NCBI GenBank assembly: GCA_029891345.1
Contig: CM057009.1
Span: 214,145,120-214,209,119, forward strand
Length of the DNA: 64,000 nt
Origin: Dryococelus australis
Lineage: Eukaryota > Arthropoda > Insecta > Phasmatodea > Phasmatidae
Direction: 5' to 3'
The position numbers were made by a program, and so were the translations under genes. Of the stretch, positions 35,601 to 46,959 are shown in pieces (the stretch's first letter is position 1; each line of letters starts with the position of its first letter). The notes beneath the pieces were generated by a model. It made no database searches, was not told the DNA's origin, and saw only the letters and a list, made by a program, of their open reading frames with translations.

Positions 35601-37707
35601 TTTTCTAATGTTTCCATGTTAGGTTTGTGGAATGGCGCTTAGCAATTCCATTATACTGTATTACTTCATGAGTCAGGAGCGCCTCAGTATTTCTGCATCA
35701 GTAAGCTACAATATTGGTAATCATCCATAGCTCTTGCAACAGACAGTCTATGGGGGACTTTGCCACTTCCTTTTAAACCCAAGTCTTGTGCTTCTGCGAG
35801 CCACAATTGAGAAACTGGTGCCCATTCCACTTCGCCTATCCCTAGCCTTGTATTCCCATCAGAACTATACCAGAATATAAAACTTTCATTCATGTACATG
35901 CAAAAATCAGTACATCTGTTAGCTCCTTCCTTCCATCTTCCAAGACTACAGCCTTCAATATTTATAGTGATATTTTTTTTGCAGCAAGTTAAGTGTTTGT
36001 GCTGTTTTAATTTCAACTTTGAATATAGATTAAAATTCATAAATACCTTGTAAAATTAATAAAAATATCAATTTTTTTTTCTCCCTGCTTAGGCCTATTA
36101 CTAAACTTTTTCTAACATCTAACTATGACAGTACTTGAATAAACCTGTTAGCACTGTAGTTTATTATTCTCAGGAAACATATTATCATGAAAGATAATTA
36201 CAGTTAAAATGTTTTTGCTTAGTGAAGGAAGAGGGTATATTTTTACCTTTGACCTCAGTATTGAGTATGTAACTGTCTATATGGATTACAGTTTTATAGA
36301 TTTGTGTTAACTTTGTTGAGAAAACAGAAGTAGTTATTTCAGGAAATTAAGGTCTATAAAACTTAACATTTCAGTGTGATATTTAATGTTAGTGCATGAT
36401 GTAAGAAACAGTGTTGTTATGCAATACAGTTGTATCACATATGGCCTTTTTCATACTGTATCATTTGTTACATAATATATTTATCAAATGTTTTTTGTTG
36501 CCGTTTCCATGTAAAACCCCCTCCCCACACATTTGTGGAACTTCAGGAATGTACTTAGCTGAAAAATGCATTATTCTACTTGTTCAGTTTAAAAGATCAC
36601 AATTTGTAATCCTGAATATTTTACTACCTTTCACAAGTGAAGCAATTAGCAATATAGTTCTTCTGCAAAAAGTTTACAGTGCAGCTTCATTCGTGTTTTG
36701 ATCTACCATTTTCACATAGTACATTAGTTTTTTTACATACAAAAGTTAAAATTTAAGTACTATACAATATGTATGTTTAAAGTTGGGTGTCTGTGTTCTA
36801 TTATAGAAATGTATCTTATGATTCCATTACTTTGGCATATTTATAGAAGAAAGAAATTTGTGAAGTAGATACAGGGGAGAGATTAAAAATAATGTATGAT
36901 TAAAATTTATTTACATTTTTTATTGCAGCAATGCATAATATATGCACTAACTTCTTCGCAAAAAGAAGTTTTTGAAAAAGCCTTTGTTGTAACTGAATTT
37001 GGTCATTAGCATTTATTTTTGACAGATTTGTCTGAACACCGGAAAATATTTATGTGGTCTCTGGCCAATTGCTGACAAGTGTACTCTCTGTTCTGTGACC
37101 TTGCAAGTATATGCTAATGTAATAAAATGACAAGTGTAATATGGTGAAGTTGTCTGAAAAATAAAAAAAAAAGTCAGTTTGTTTTAAATTATTTACAAAT
37201 ATTGAGTAGATGTAGGTGGTGTGTGAGACAAGTTATTGATTTACAATTCAGGTGAACTATAAACAGAATACATGTTGTCAACATTTGTTGTACTTTTCAA
37301 TAACTTTTTAAGATATATTCAGTTTCCAAAGTCTTTAAATCATTTTAATAAAAGAATCTTAAATGTGTAGATATTGATTTGCAGTATTGTTTAGAATAAT
37401 TTAATATATTGTTCTAAAATATTTAAAGCTAAAAACCAAATATGAAATGGAAAATTTCACTTTTGATCGTAATCACTTCATGTTTTGCTGATTTCTTGTA
37501 CACAAAGTAGTTTTAATTTTGTACACAACATTTTAGCATGTTAAAAGTTATCCTGTGCAGAATCTGTTCCCAAAATTCTTTCTTTTTATATTCACAATGA
37601 AAATTCTCAATATTGACAATGTTGTTAAGTTAGAAGTGTATTTTTTCATTGTTTAAATAAAGTGTCGTATAAAATTTTTAAAAAATAATTATTGTATTTT
37701 TTTACAG
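35601..37707. other. AT-rich intron before the last visible exon
   Basis: Apart from the antisense open frame at 35684-36040, I see no coding sequence or paired repeat. The polypyrimidine acceptor of the contactin exon is at its right end. Confidence 0.6.
35684..36040 (-). CDS. Unrecognised 118-codon open frame
   Basis: This frame starts with ATG at 36040 and stops at 35684. It has mixed composition rather than simple repeats, with ten cysteine or tryptophan residues, including GCSLGRWKEGANRCTDF and WAPVSQLWLAEAQDLGL. I recognise no domain, no signal peptide and no obvious membrane segment. It lies antisense within a contactin intron. It may be chance, a decayed exon or a piece of an unknown element; no splice sites or promoter support it. 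Confidence 0.2.
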   Translation of the reverse strand: MNFNLYSKLKLKQHKHLTCCKKNITINIEGCSLGRWKEGANRCTDFCMYMNESFIFWYSSDGNTRLGIGEVEWAPVSQLWLAEAQDLGLKGSGKVPHRLSVARAMDDYQYCSLLMQKY

Positions 37708-37841
37708 AACGAACATACAGAAAAGCTCCACAAAACCCACCGTCATCTGTTCACATATATGGGGTGGATCCCTCTACTGTAAGGGTTGTGTGGAGATATG
37801 TTGCACCAGGTTTAGAAGAAGAGCCTCTCATTGGTTATAAG
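37708..37841 (+). CDS. Cont: Contactin, internal exon (start of last FN3)
   Basis: This exon is 134 bp. The acceptor is tttttttacag and its first two bases (AA) complete a GAA codon with the G left by the exon at 22785. It then encodes RTYRKAPQNPPSSVHIYG and STVRVVWRYVAPG up to EEPLIGYK, before donor gtatta. This is the linker and first strands of the next FN3 domain, with its conserved tryptophan in VVWRYV. It ends in phase 0. The following exon is not in the window, so this intron is longer than 26 kb unless an exon was missed. Confidence 0.92.
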
Positions 37842-37974
37842 GTATTAATGACATATTTCTACATATTTTATAGGCATCATTGCTTTCCTGTTGTAATATA
37901 TTACTTATATCATTAAGCAGAATTGTTGAATTTTAGTACTCTTAATTGTGCCTCTGGAGTAGTACTATAGTGGG

Positions 37975-38710
37975 CTAACAACACCCAGTGTTATTCCGTA
38001 CCATGTCTTAGGCATGGCACATTCCAGTGTCATAGTGGCCCAATGTTGGAACCAATGGGTAAGTGAGGGACGTCCACACATTATTAAATTTTTGGTTGCA
38101 CAAGACAGTCCACACCAAAGGAAGATCACTGTAGGTTGATATCAGCCAGACTATAGGTTCTTGATCCTATGTATAGGCTGCCATTATCACCACAGCATAG
38201 AAGCGGTGGGTGACATTTGTAGTAGTGTAGTAACTGGAGGCATGGAGGGATTAAAGTAGTGCTACGTTATTTTCAATGATGAATCTCTAGTTGTGCATGG
38301 CCATTGATGACCATCATGTGTAAGTACTATGGCAGTGCCAAGTGTGAGGATGCATCCTGCCAATATTGTGGTTAGATATAGTCATTACCCCTGACATCAA
38401 GGTGTGGGGACTCATAGGGTACAACTTCAAATTAATTCTAGTAGTGATTTAGTTGACCCTGGTGGCAAGAGTGATATCTTAATGACAGTCTGCTTCATGT
38501 ATCAGCCTTCATGATACACCATCATGGTACAATCATTCAACAAGATATTACTCGTCCATACGTGGCACATGTATCTATATAATGTCTGCTTCATGTTTTA
38601 CCCCTTGTGAGACAGCACCTTGGTAGTCTAACAACAAGATGATGCTCATTAATGCTTGTCCACTCTTGGCATGCACCTATAGAATGCAAGCATCATTGTG
38701 TTGTGATACT
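37975..38710 (+). pseudogene. Degenerate Tc1-like transposase
   Basis: Recognisable pieces are VIVAQCWNQWVSEGRP (38023-38073), matching the helix-turn-helix of Tc1-type transposases; VIFNDESLVVHGH (about 38267), matching the F-x-D-E-S-R motif with the first/second catalytic region; and after heavy decay TRPYVAH and QQDDAH-like sequence (38550, 38635) where the Q-Q-D-N-A motif lies. Many stops and indels. Relatives are about 340 aa, so most of the gene length is present. Confidence 0.68.
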
Positions 38711-39283
38711 CTTGTAGCTAGCAAGGTCTCGGTGTTGCCAATATGTTTTCAAAAATCACATTAGTTCACAAATAAAATTGGCTATTTTCCATTTAAATAA
38801 AGTTACATTTATATAAAACTATTTTAAATCAAGAAATTATAGTAAATTAAATTATAACAGTACGATTCAAACATCACACATTTATATGATAAAAAAATTT
38901 AATTTAATTATTTTTTTGATATGTGGTTTGCTTTGAAACATTGGGGTTAATTTATGCATCTTCAGAAGAAAGGGGAAACAACTTGTAGCTGTTTTTTATT
39001 CTTTGAATTTTACCCAAAGTTGTTTTTCTTACACTGAAGTAGAAAATATTTCTCACTAGGATGGATAAAAATATTTATGCTGCTAAACCAAACTTTGCAA
39101 AAGTAGATTTAGTGGGGAAAAAGCTAAATTGGCATCACTGTAAGGTTTCCCCCATCTGTCCCCAATATGACTTGTATTATCGACCTGGACATCAACTCTG
39201 ACCTGAAACGTAGGACCAACGTTATGCACATACTGCCATTTCTTTTGTCTATGTATTTTAATATTGCAATGATTGCAGTAAAG
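38711..39283. other. AT-rich intron, nothing recognised
   Basis: No repeats or coding sequence that I can support. Confidence 0.55.
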
Positions 39284-39724
39284 TAGGAATGGGTCGAGTC
39301 GATTCTTCAAACCATTGATACCATCGATTCTTACATAATAATCGGAATTAATTAATCATTTTGGGGCTTGATTATTGATTCTTTGTATATACATTGACTC
39401 ATATAGCCTATGAGAATATAAAAGATGTTTTAACTGTTGGAAAATATGATACTGCAAATTAATATAACATTTGGGGGTGTCTAGAATATGAAAATGCTAT
39501 TACAGTAAAACTCACAACATTTTTCAAAGGACTGGATGCTAAAAACTTGGCATGGGCGAAAAGAGCTTTTAAATTTTAATAAAATTGCATCATCCACAAA
39601 AAAATTGATACCCATGTTATTTATAATCTAAGCATTTCACACACTGCTATCGCCGTATACGCAAAAAAAAAAAAACTAATTTAAGGAGGCCTATATGCAC
39701 TTACATACGAAAATAACACTTGCT

Positions 39725-39727
<3 letters not shown>

Positions 39728-39767
<40 letters not shown>
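39728..39767. repeat. (TA)n microsatellite
   Basis: An alternating TA tract of about 40 bp inside the hAT-like element. Confidence 0.9.
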
Positions 39768-39772
<5 letters not shown>

Positions 39773-40064
39773 ACTCGAACAACTGCCAATATAAACAAGG
39801 GCACACACCATGAATGATGGCCAGCGGCACGTTCGCCTATATCACATTTTCCCCACTGCTTCTAAACCTTTTCCAATTGTTTAAATGCATACGTGTGTAA
39901 CTGTGAAAAATGTCAGTTGAATAATTAATAGTAATATGAGACACCAAACCTCCTTAAGACTACAGCATTTGTTAGCTTTCTACATGTTTTGCACCTGAAA
40001 AAATATGTGTTATTTGTGCTAGCGCCGGCAAGTAAAGTGAACAGCGAGAGTACTGGATCAGCTT

Positions 40065-40395
40065 GCGGTGTGCTGTTCAGGTTTCACAAGATGACCGTTA
40101 TATATTGGGGCACTGGCATTTAGTTAGAACAATGACACTGGATCAATAAAAGCGTGAGCAGATGATTGGTTGAACATACATGAAACTATCTACAGCATGC
40201 GGTTTAGGTTTCACGAGATGGCCCTTATAATACTGGGGTACTGGCATTTAGTTAGAACAGCATCACTGAATCAGTGCGAGCATGACCAGATTATTGGTTT
40301 AACATACGTGGAACATTCTGCGGTGTGCAGTTTAGGTTTCGTCAAAACTTCCTTGGACCCTGTCAGGCGTGTGGCTCAGGTTTCGCTATTGCTAA
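40065..40395 (+). repeat. Tandem repeat, about 127-bp period
   Basis: Two full units and a partial third share gcggt.tg..gttcaggtttca (40065, about 40194, 40320), then ggcactggcatttagttaga and a gattggtt.aacatac end. The period from gtttcac/gtttcgt is 127 then 128 bases. A short further echo (gtgtggctcaggtttcgc) is at about 40367. It lies inside the hAT-like element. Confidence 0.78.
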
Positions 40396-41279
40396 AAGTT
40401 TATAAATTATTTGTGATGTCTTTTCAAACAACTTATATCGGCAAATTATATAATTAAATGTTTTTTTTTTTTTTTGTAAATGTCCATTAGTTTTTTAATG
40501 TTACATGCGGGTTGTCTTTCTTCAGCAAAAATATTTTTAATGGGATTTACTAACATAGCTCTAAATGGAATAGATCTAGGGAATTAAAAAGTTGCCCTAT
40601 TGGGCGGGAACGTCTTAAGCGAGATTTACTGTACCATATTTGCAGCCCTAATTTAATGTTTCGGACTGGAATTATTATACAAGCCATATAATAATTGCAT
40701 TTAAATTTGCCATTCAAATTTTTTGTCTTGATTTGAGGTCAATGTACTTTTGTTTTAAATTTTGTAGCTATTTTACACAATACAAAACTTGATAGTTAAA
40801 ACTGGGTTTCTTGCACAAAACCGTTCAATATTGGCTTTGGCCTAGCTTCCTAGGTAAGTAAGGCCTACTATTCTAATTTTTTGTCTTAAATGTATATATG
40901 TATTTTCATTTGAATTATTTTACACTAGACATAATTTAATGTGTAGAACTGAATTTAATAACATGACACTTCAAATTATTATTTTTTTTTTTGTAATAGT
41001 AATAACGATTCATAACAATTTTGCATGGGGTTTTTTTTTTATTAAAGGTAAGCTATAGAAATTTTTTAGTTGATTTACCCACATTGTAAAAAGTATGTTA
41101 TAGAAAGACGTATCAGGAAATTAACCATCACTACTTACTTCAATATTACGCTATGCTTATAAACAACACTGTTAAATAAATTTTATACAAAATAATCGGA
41201 ATCAGGATTGGAATCGAGAATCGGCCAAAGAATCTGCATCAGGATTGGAATTGAAAAAACTGGACTCGACCCATCTCTA

Positions 41280-42389
41280 CAGTAGTCACATAATTGTTCA
41301 ACATGTGCAGTTTAATTTTATTTCCACCACTCTTTGTGTTTTGTTTTAAACGTTGGGCAAAATTTAAGCATATGGTAGTGGATGTAAGTCAAATTATTTG
41401 CACATAAATGAAAGTTGGCTATGCTAAATGGTAATGTGAATTGTCAGATTTATGTGGTAAACTCTTGTGCTAACTCATCAGACTTCAAAAAACTTGAGTA
41501 TAATGTATATAATTTACCAGTATGTCACTGAATTACCTTATGAGAGATGCCCATGCAGAATTTTTTGATCTTTTCAAATAAATGTTTCTTGGCCCTGACT
41601 AGAGTTATAATTGAGAGCACAGAGGACTTTTAACATGATAAGTTGGTCCACTTTTATCCAGAGTTAACTGTTGGCAACAGATCGTTTATACAGTAATTTA
41701 TACAAACTTTTCAGTGTTGATACACAGTCTCCAAAGTTGGGTCATCGTCTCAAAGATGTGAGTTGTGTTGTGAATGGCTACAGTTTTAGTGTTAACCCAG
41801 CTTATAAGATACACTGATCATAGGCATGACCAAGGGGTGGCCTGGGTATACAAAGGACCACCCATTAGGAAAACGTTCAAACACGCTATTATGCTCCCAT
41901 GTGACTTACAATCCCAAAATATGTGATTAATTACTGTATGTTGAAGCTCAGAATATTTTTCTTTTTATTTGTTGGTTTCATTGTACTGCAGATACGTCTA
42001 AACTGTGCTTGGTCACAGTGTGTGTGTTAATTTAAGGTGTTGGCTCTTGGGCCCTTGAAATGGGACCACACATTATTATAGTATTATGTTTACATTGCAT
42101 TAAGTGATGCAGTGTTAATTAAGGTTGTTAGATTTCCCCATTTTAGATAGTGTACCCTCGATATCTTGAACCTCTGTATCCCATCCCAATCTTTTTTTTA
42201 TAAAAGTAGCAGAAAAACATCTCCATTGCGCAAATTATAAAGACTCAAAATACCCTGGATGTAATCTCCTATATTTGATACTCTTATTCAGTACTGCATT
42301 TACTACATGTGTATACAGATTGATTCACGGCACCCGTATCACTCTATTTTCTCCAAAACAACATGGCACCGGAGGTTCGTGATAAAATT
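41280..42389. other. Intron, nothing recognised
   Basis: AT-rich sequence with no exon-like frame or repeat partner found. It ends at the left terminal repeat of the large DNA transposon. Confidence 0.5.
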
Positions 42390-42972
42390 ATAATTATACC
42401 CTGTATGGATCATAGATTGGTAGTTATTCCATTCCTCCAAACATACCAGTGGTAGGTGTAGGGGGGGGGGGGGGTGAACTTTGAAATTCCAAATGGAAAC
42501 GGGGGTTGTATATGGTATCGTTGGATAGATTGTTTAAAAGGAAATAACATTTACAAATAAAGTTGTTTTTCTGACGTGCATAGTTTACGCACAATAAAAT
42601 AAATCACGTAAGCATATGGTTTGTGACATGCATAGTTTACGCACAATAAAGCTGAATGAAAACAATTTTTATTCTTATTACAATCAAATGGAAATCAATG
42701 AAACATGTTGTTTTTCTGGCATGCATATCTAGTTTACATACAATCAAAAGGATGTTGGTGTACTGTAAATACCAGTATGGTGTGAGAGAACTACTGTGAA
42801 ATGGGTACTGCAAACACTCATTTGCACACATCACTCTTCATAAGTAATTGAAATGTCAACCACCCTGTATCAGACACGGCTCTACTCTCCTTACATTCGT
42901 GATATATCGCAGACTTCAGCACAGCAGAGAGATCCGCGTGCTGCTATGATTCTGTCTTTCATGTCTTCCCTC
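42390..42972. repeat. Left terminal inverted repeat of the DDE transposon
   Basis: It pairs with the split right repeat described for 44382-44452 plus 57992-58440. Small differences, indels and a 14-G run (42461-42474) mark its age. The region also repeats gtgcatagtttacgcacaat internally (about 42577 and 42628). Confidence 0.82.
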
Positions 42973-43875
42973 ATTGGAACGCATGAAGTCGACAATGTTT
43001 TTAATTCTTCGCACAAAAAGGATTAATTTGGGGACAAGTCATGAGAACATGGTGGCCAAGATACAGTACCCATTCTTCCAATTCATCGTCTGTGCAATAA
43101 CATGTCAGCAACTAGCCAAGCTCTGCGTGGAAAGTGAACAGGACAGCCATCCTCTTGAAGCCACAGTGTTAATCTCAGAAAGAGAGGAACATCTTCACGC
43201 AGCTGATACAGAATATGCTCTATGAAGCCTGCATACATTCCACTATTCAAGTACCTTCAAAAAATATGGTCCTATGAGACAATACCCGAGAAGGCCACAT
43301 CAAGTATTAAGACTCCACACATACTGGTTATCCATCTGATGGAGCCAATGTGAGTTGACTACAGACCAGTAATGGGCATTATGTATGTTAACATCGCCAT
43401 TACTCTAAAATGTGGCCTCATCGGTCCACAAAATATTGTGATGGAAATCACTGTCCTTATTCAGATACCAGTTGCAGAAATCAATGCGGTTAGAAAAGTA
43501 ATTCCCAAGTTCTTGGTTTAGCTATACTTGGTACTAATGTAAACAATTATCAGAGAGGTTTCTCTACACTGTATTTTGAGACAATCCTGAGTTACGGGCA
43601 CTCCTTTGTGTAGAATCATGAGGATTGACTACCATGGCAACAAATACATCAAAAACCCTCATGTCTCCCACAGGTTGTCTGATGCGACAGTGTTTGTCAC
43701 GTGTCGGTTGCACTAGCCCGGTTGTGCACACGTGGCATGCAATATGCTGGAAACATTGTACGAGTGATGGATGCACTGTGGGTATCTCTCTGCGTACAAA
43801 CAGGCAGCAGCTCTACAGTTTCGATGACATTATCCTAGTATCATCATTATGTCAGATACTTCTTCGTTTGTAAAC
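42890..43875 (-). pseudogene. Degenerate DDE transposase (DUF4817/DDE_3 type)
   Basis: Reading leftward on the - strand: a CRAAACLYAERYP-like helix at about 43810, SARNSGLSQNTVWRNL at about 43575, FCNWYLNKDSDFHHNILWTD then EATF at about 43420-43490 (the D in W-T-D-E), LIGPYFFEGTL and FIEHILYQLREDVPL at about 43190-43270, DGCPVHF at about 43145, and RMGTVSWPPCSHDLSP at about 43060. This is the full domain order of the family. Frameshifts and stops make it dead. It is the gene of the TIR element that encloses it and a relative of the relics at 4240 and 28640. Confidence 0.83.
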
Positions 43876-44381
43876 GACATTCATTCAGAAAGCAACAATG
43901 CCTGACTGAAAAAACACACACGATTAATGGTTGCAATGTACATTGAATGACTGTGAATGAATGACCTTTCTATTGTCAGTTAACTTTCATGCAAAGCCTG
44001 CAGTTCCTGAAAGTGGTAAATGCTTATTTACTTGTTGCAAAGTGCAGCATTATTCTCCGTTTTTGCTCGGAAACAAGTCTAATACCTATTGCATGAGTCC
44101 ATGCAGTAAGGCACACAGGTCATTGCTAGTATCGAAGCGAGTCTCACACTCCAACCAGCAGTGCCGTAATGGTGCACATTGTGTATCTGGCGTGCATAGT
44201 TTATGCACAACCAATGATAATTGGATACACTTAACTGTTAATAGCAGACTGTTTCCGCATAAATGCAGATAATAGGGCAGCACTAAGCAGTAAGCGATCT
44301 ACAACTTACAAGAACTACAGGTTTTACATGCAAGTTAATTGACAATCAAACGTTTGTTCTTTCAGTCATTTGTTTTACTTT
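43876..44381. other. Non-coding part of the DDE transposon
   Basis: Between the transposase start and the inner part of the right terminal repeat. A further gcgtgcatagtttatgcacaa occurs at about 44190, the same word as inside the left terminal repeat. A 103-codon frame from 43961 has no recognised domain. Confidence 0.55.
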
Positions 44382-44452
44382 GCATGAATGACAGAATCAG
44401 AGCAGCATGTGGATCTCTCATTAGTGCTGAGGTCCGCCGAGCATCCACGAAT
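44382..44452. repeat. Right terminal repeat, inner part, before LTR insertion
   Basis: It matches, inverted, the inner end of the left terminal repeat (ctgctatgattctgtctttcat at about 42940). It ends in the target sequence GAAT (44449-44452), which is repeated after the LTR element at 57992. Confidence 0.8.
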
Positions 44453-45136
44453 TGTAGCGCTCCCCTTCCTCCTAGCTCCTATTACAAGTTTCACACCTAC
44501 TTCAGTTCTTCCCTAAAGGGATAATTTTCTATGTATATTATACGTTAATGCAATGTGAAAGGGAGCCACTCGGGGGTGCGTAGCCAGATGGGCTTGAGTC
44601 ACTCAACCAGGGAATTCTTAACACAAACACATTTATTACAACAATTAAATACAATATTCAATGTACAAGACAGAATTATTTACTCTGGTACTGACGCAAT
44701 AATGTGGCACACATGTGCCTTCAAACATTAATATAAATGAAACTGTGACTCGCAATACCTGTCCTTGCCAGGAAGTAATTATGGTCTGAGTGAAGCAAAT
44801 TAACGGGGTCTCGATAAGTAGCCTTGCGCCTAACTGCCACTTTGGATTATGCTCACCGTCTGTAGATGGCCAAGAGCTCCTCCAGACCTAGATAGTAGAG
44901 TTGTCCTCATCTTCAGCCTCGTTGATACCTTTCATTGTCGACTCTGACAACTGAACTCAATGCAGCACTGGTCTCTCTGGTACATCTGGGGGGAAGGCGT
45001 GATGCTCTTAACTTATATAGTCTGCCGCAGTGGGTCTCGGGGGAATTGTTGATAAAATAACATTAGTGCTTCGCTCTCGTGCTATACCCCATCGTACTTA
45101 GGTGAAATGTGTGCGGCCCCTATGGTGGACGCTACA
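44453..45136 (-). repeat. 3' LTR of the nested element
   Basis: 684 bp, from tgtagcgctccccttcctcc to cctatggtggacgctaca on the + strand. It matches 57384-57991 along its length, with two stretches of about 55 and 35 bp that the other copy lacks. Just outside it on the right is ctgcccccttcat, the complement of a polypurine tract. Confidence 0.93.
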
Positions 45137-46874
45137 CTGCCCCCTTCATAAAAAATAGCAGCCATCCTGGCTGCTGCAGTAGAAATGCGATAATGGAACC
45201 ATTCTGGATGGGGTTCAGAGGCACAGGAAGTGGTAGAGGAGCTCTCGCACAGGAGCAAAGAACGTTAAATGAATGTTGGCATGTGTGATTTGAATTTAAT
45301 GTAGTATCAGAGATGCAAAACTAAATTGGAGGCTACTTTTACAATTGAGTGAAAACTCGAGTTAAAAAAATTGAAAGGTAATTTTTGATTAATGGCAAGA
45401 CAGGAAAAACATAATATGTGGCAGCATAAGCTGTGACTAGTAACCGTAACAAAGAATATATTATATTAATAATGAACAAGGTTGTTGAACTTAATTTGTA
45501 ATACCTATGCATATTGTGTTGCGTGACCACAAGACAGAAAGAAGTATATCCACCATCACATTTAACGTTAAAATAAAAAGAACCCTCAAAACTAGGCTGA
45601 GGACATGGGTAAGAGGATATTTGAATGTGCACACGTGTGGTGCGAGTGCACTCTACAGCATGTCAGGAAAATTTTACGGTAAGAAATTGTCAATTTCACA
45701 ATGTGCTAAGCCTGCTTGTTGAAGTTTCTGAATTGTATTAATAAGGAAGGACAACGACTTTGATTAGAAAGCATAACGTCATATATATGCCTTTAAGGGG
45801 CTACTGAAATGTAAAGTAGCAAATAATGGCTAAAGAATAAAAAATACGTGTATGAAAGGTATGTAATGCTACTGGATTGGTAGCACTGACGAGTCGTGCC
45901 ATCTTTGTCAGCAACGACATTGTCAGGAATACTTACGTGGCGAGTTACCGCCTGGCTGTGATGCCAATGTTTATACATAGTGAGATTGAATTTGTGTGAT
46001 AAAGCGATTAAAGTTCTTTTGACAGAGCACAGATAAGTGAACGTAGTACATAAAATTATAACTTAGCTTACAAAATACAGTCTTTAGTCAGTTGTGATGT
46101 AAATTACCGCAAGTGACATATGGTAAAATGCACACACAATATTAAAAGTACTGTACAAGCAGAAACATACATGTACTTATACATAAAATAAGTTAACTTA
46201 AACTGAACATGACAAGAGATAAAAAAAATTCTTTACAGTAACATAAGGTTTCTGTAGGAATCCAGACAGGGAAGTAACATCAATATACAAATGATGAAGG
46301 TTTACATATGTGCCGTAGGCACGTTGTGAGTTCATGTAATTATCATTGCAAGGAATGTTTCACATACTTGTTAACACAGTTCTGGAACTGTTTTGTACGT
46401 CGCACTGTTCTTTAAATTGTTCTGACTTGTTACGAGTGTTTTTGCAGTGAAGTACACGCTCATGTGCTGTGAAAGTTCAGTTTATTCAGTGTGCAGTTAA
46501 CATTGTTTAACGTGAGTAGATAGTCTTTTGATTTCACGTCTTCACATATGATTAAAAATTATACACTTTGGCTTATTGAACACACAAAAAAATTATAACG
46601 AAAAATTGTAATGTCGGAGAGTTAACATTTCTTATGATTATATACAACTAGAATTTGCATTTACTAATGGGTAATATAGGAATAAGACAATTATTATTTG
46701 ACAGCGATGTTGAATTTGTCAGGTAACACTATAGTAATACGTAACAACTATATTGGAGATACTGATCTTTCTAATATGCATAACACAATTAGTAAAATAG
46801 TGACCATTCTCATTATCCATTTATAAACTAAGGTTTTATGAATACTTTATTTATTTTATATGTACAGAGAACAC

Positions 46875-46959
<85 letters not shown>

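Larger units (their letters stand above)
39284..41279. mobile_element. hAT-like non-autonomous element, 2.0 kb
   Basis: The left end taggaatgggtcgagtc (39284-39300) pairs with gactcgacccatctcta (41263-41279). Both ends continue with words of the gattcc/tcggaat kind (cgattcttacataataatcg on the left, ggattggaatcgagaatcgg on the right), known from hAT element ends beginning AGAGATGGG. Flanks cagtaaag and cagtagtc share five of eight bases, consistent with an old 8-bp duplication. No hAT transposase is visible. It contains a (TA)n tract (39728-39767) and a 127-bp tandem repeat. Confidence 0.7.
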
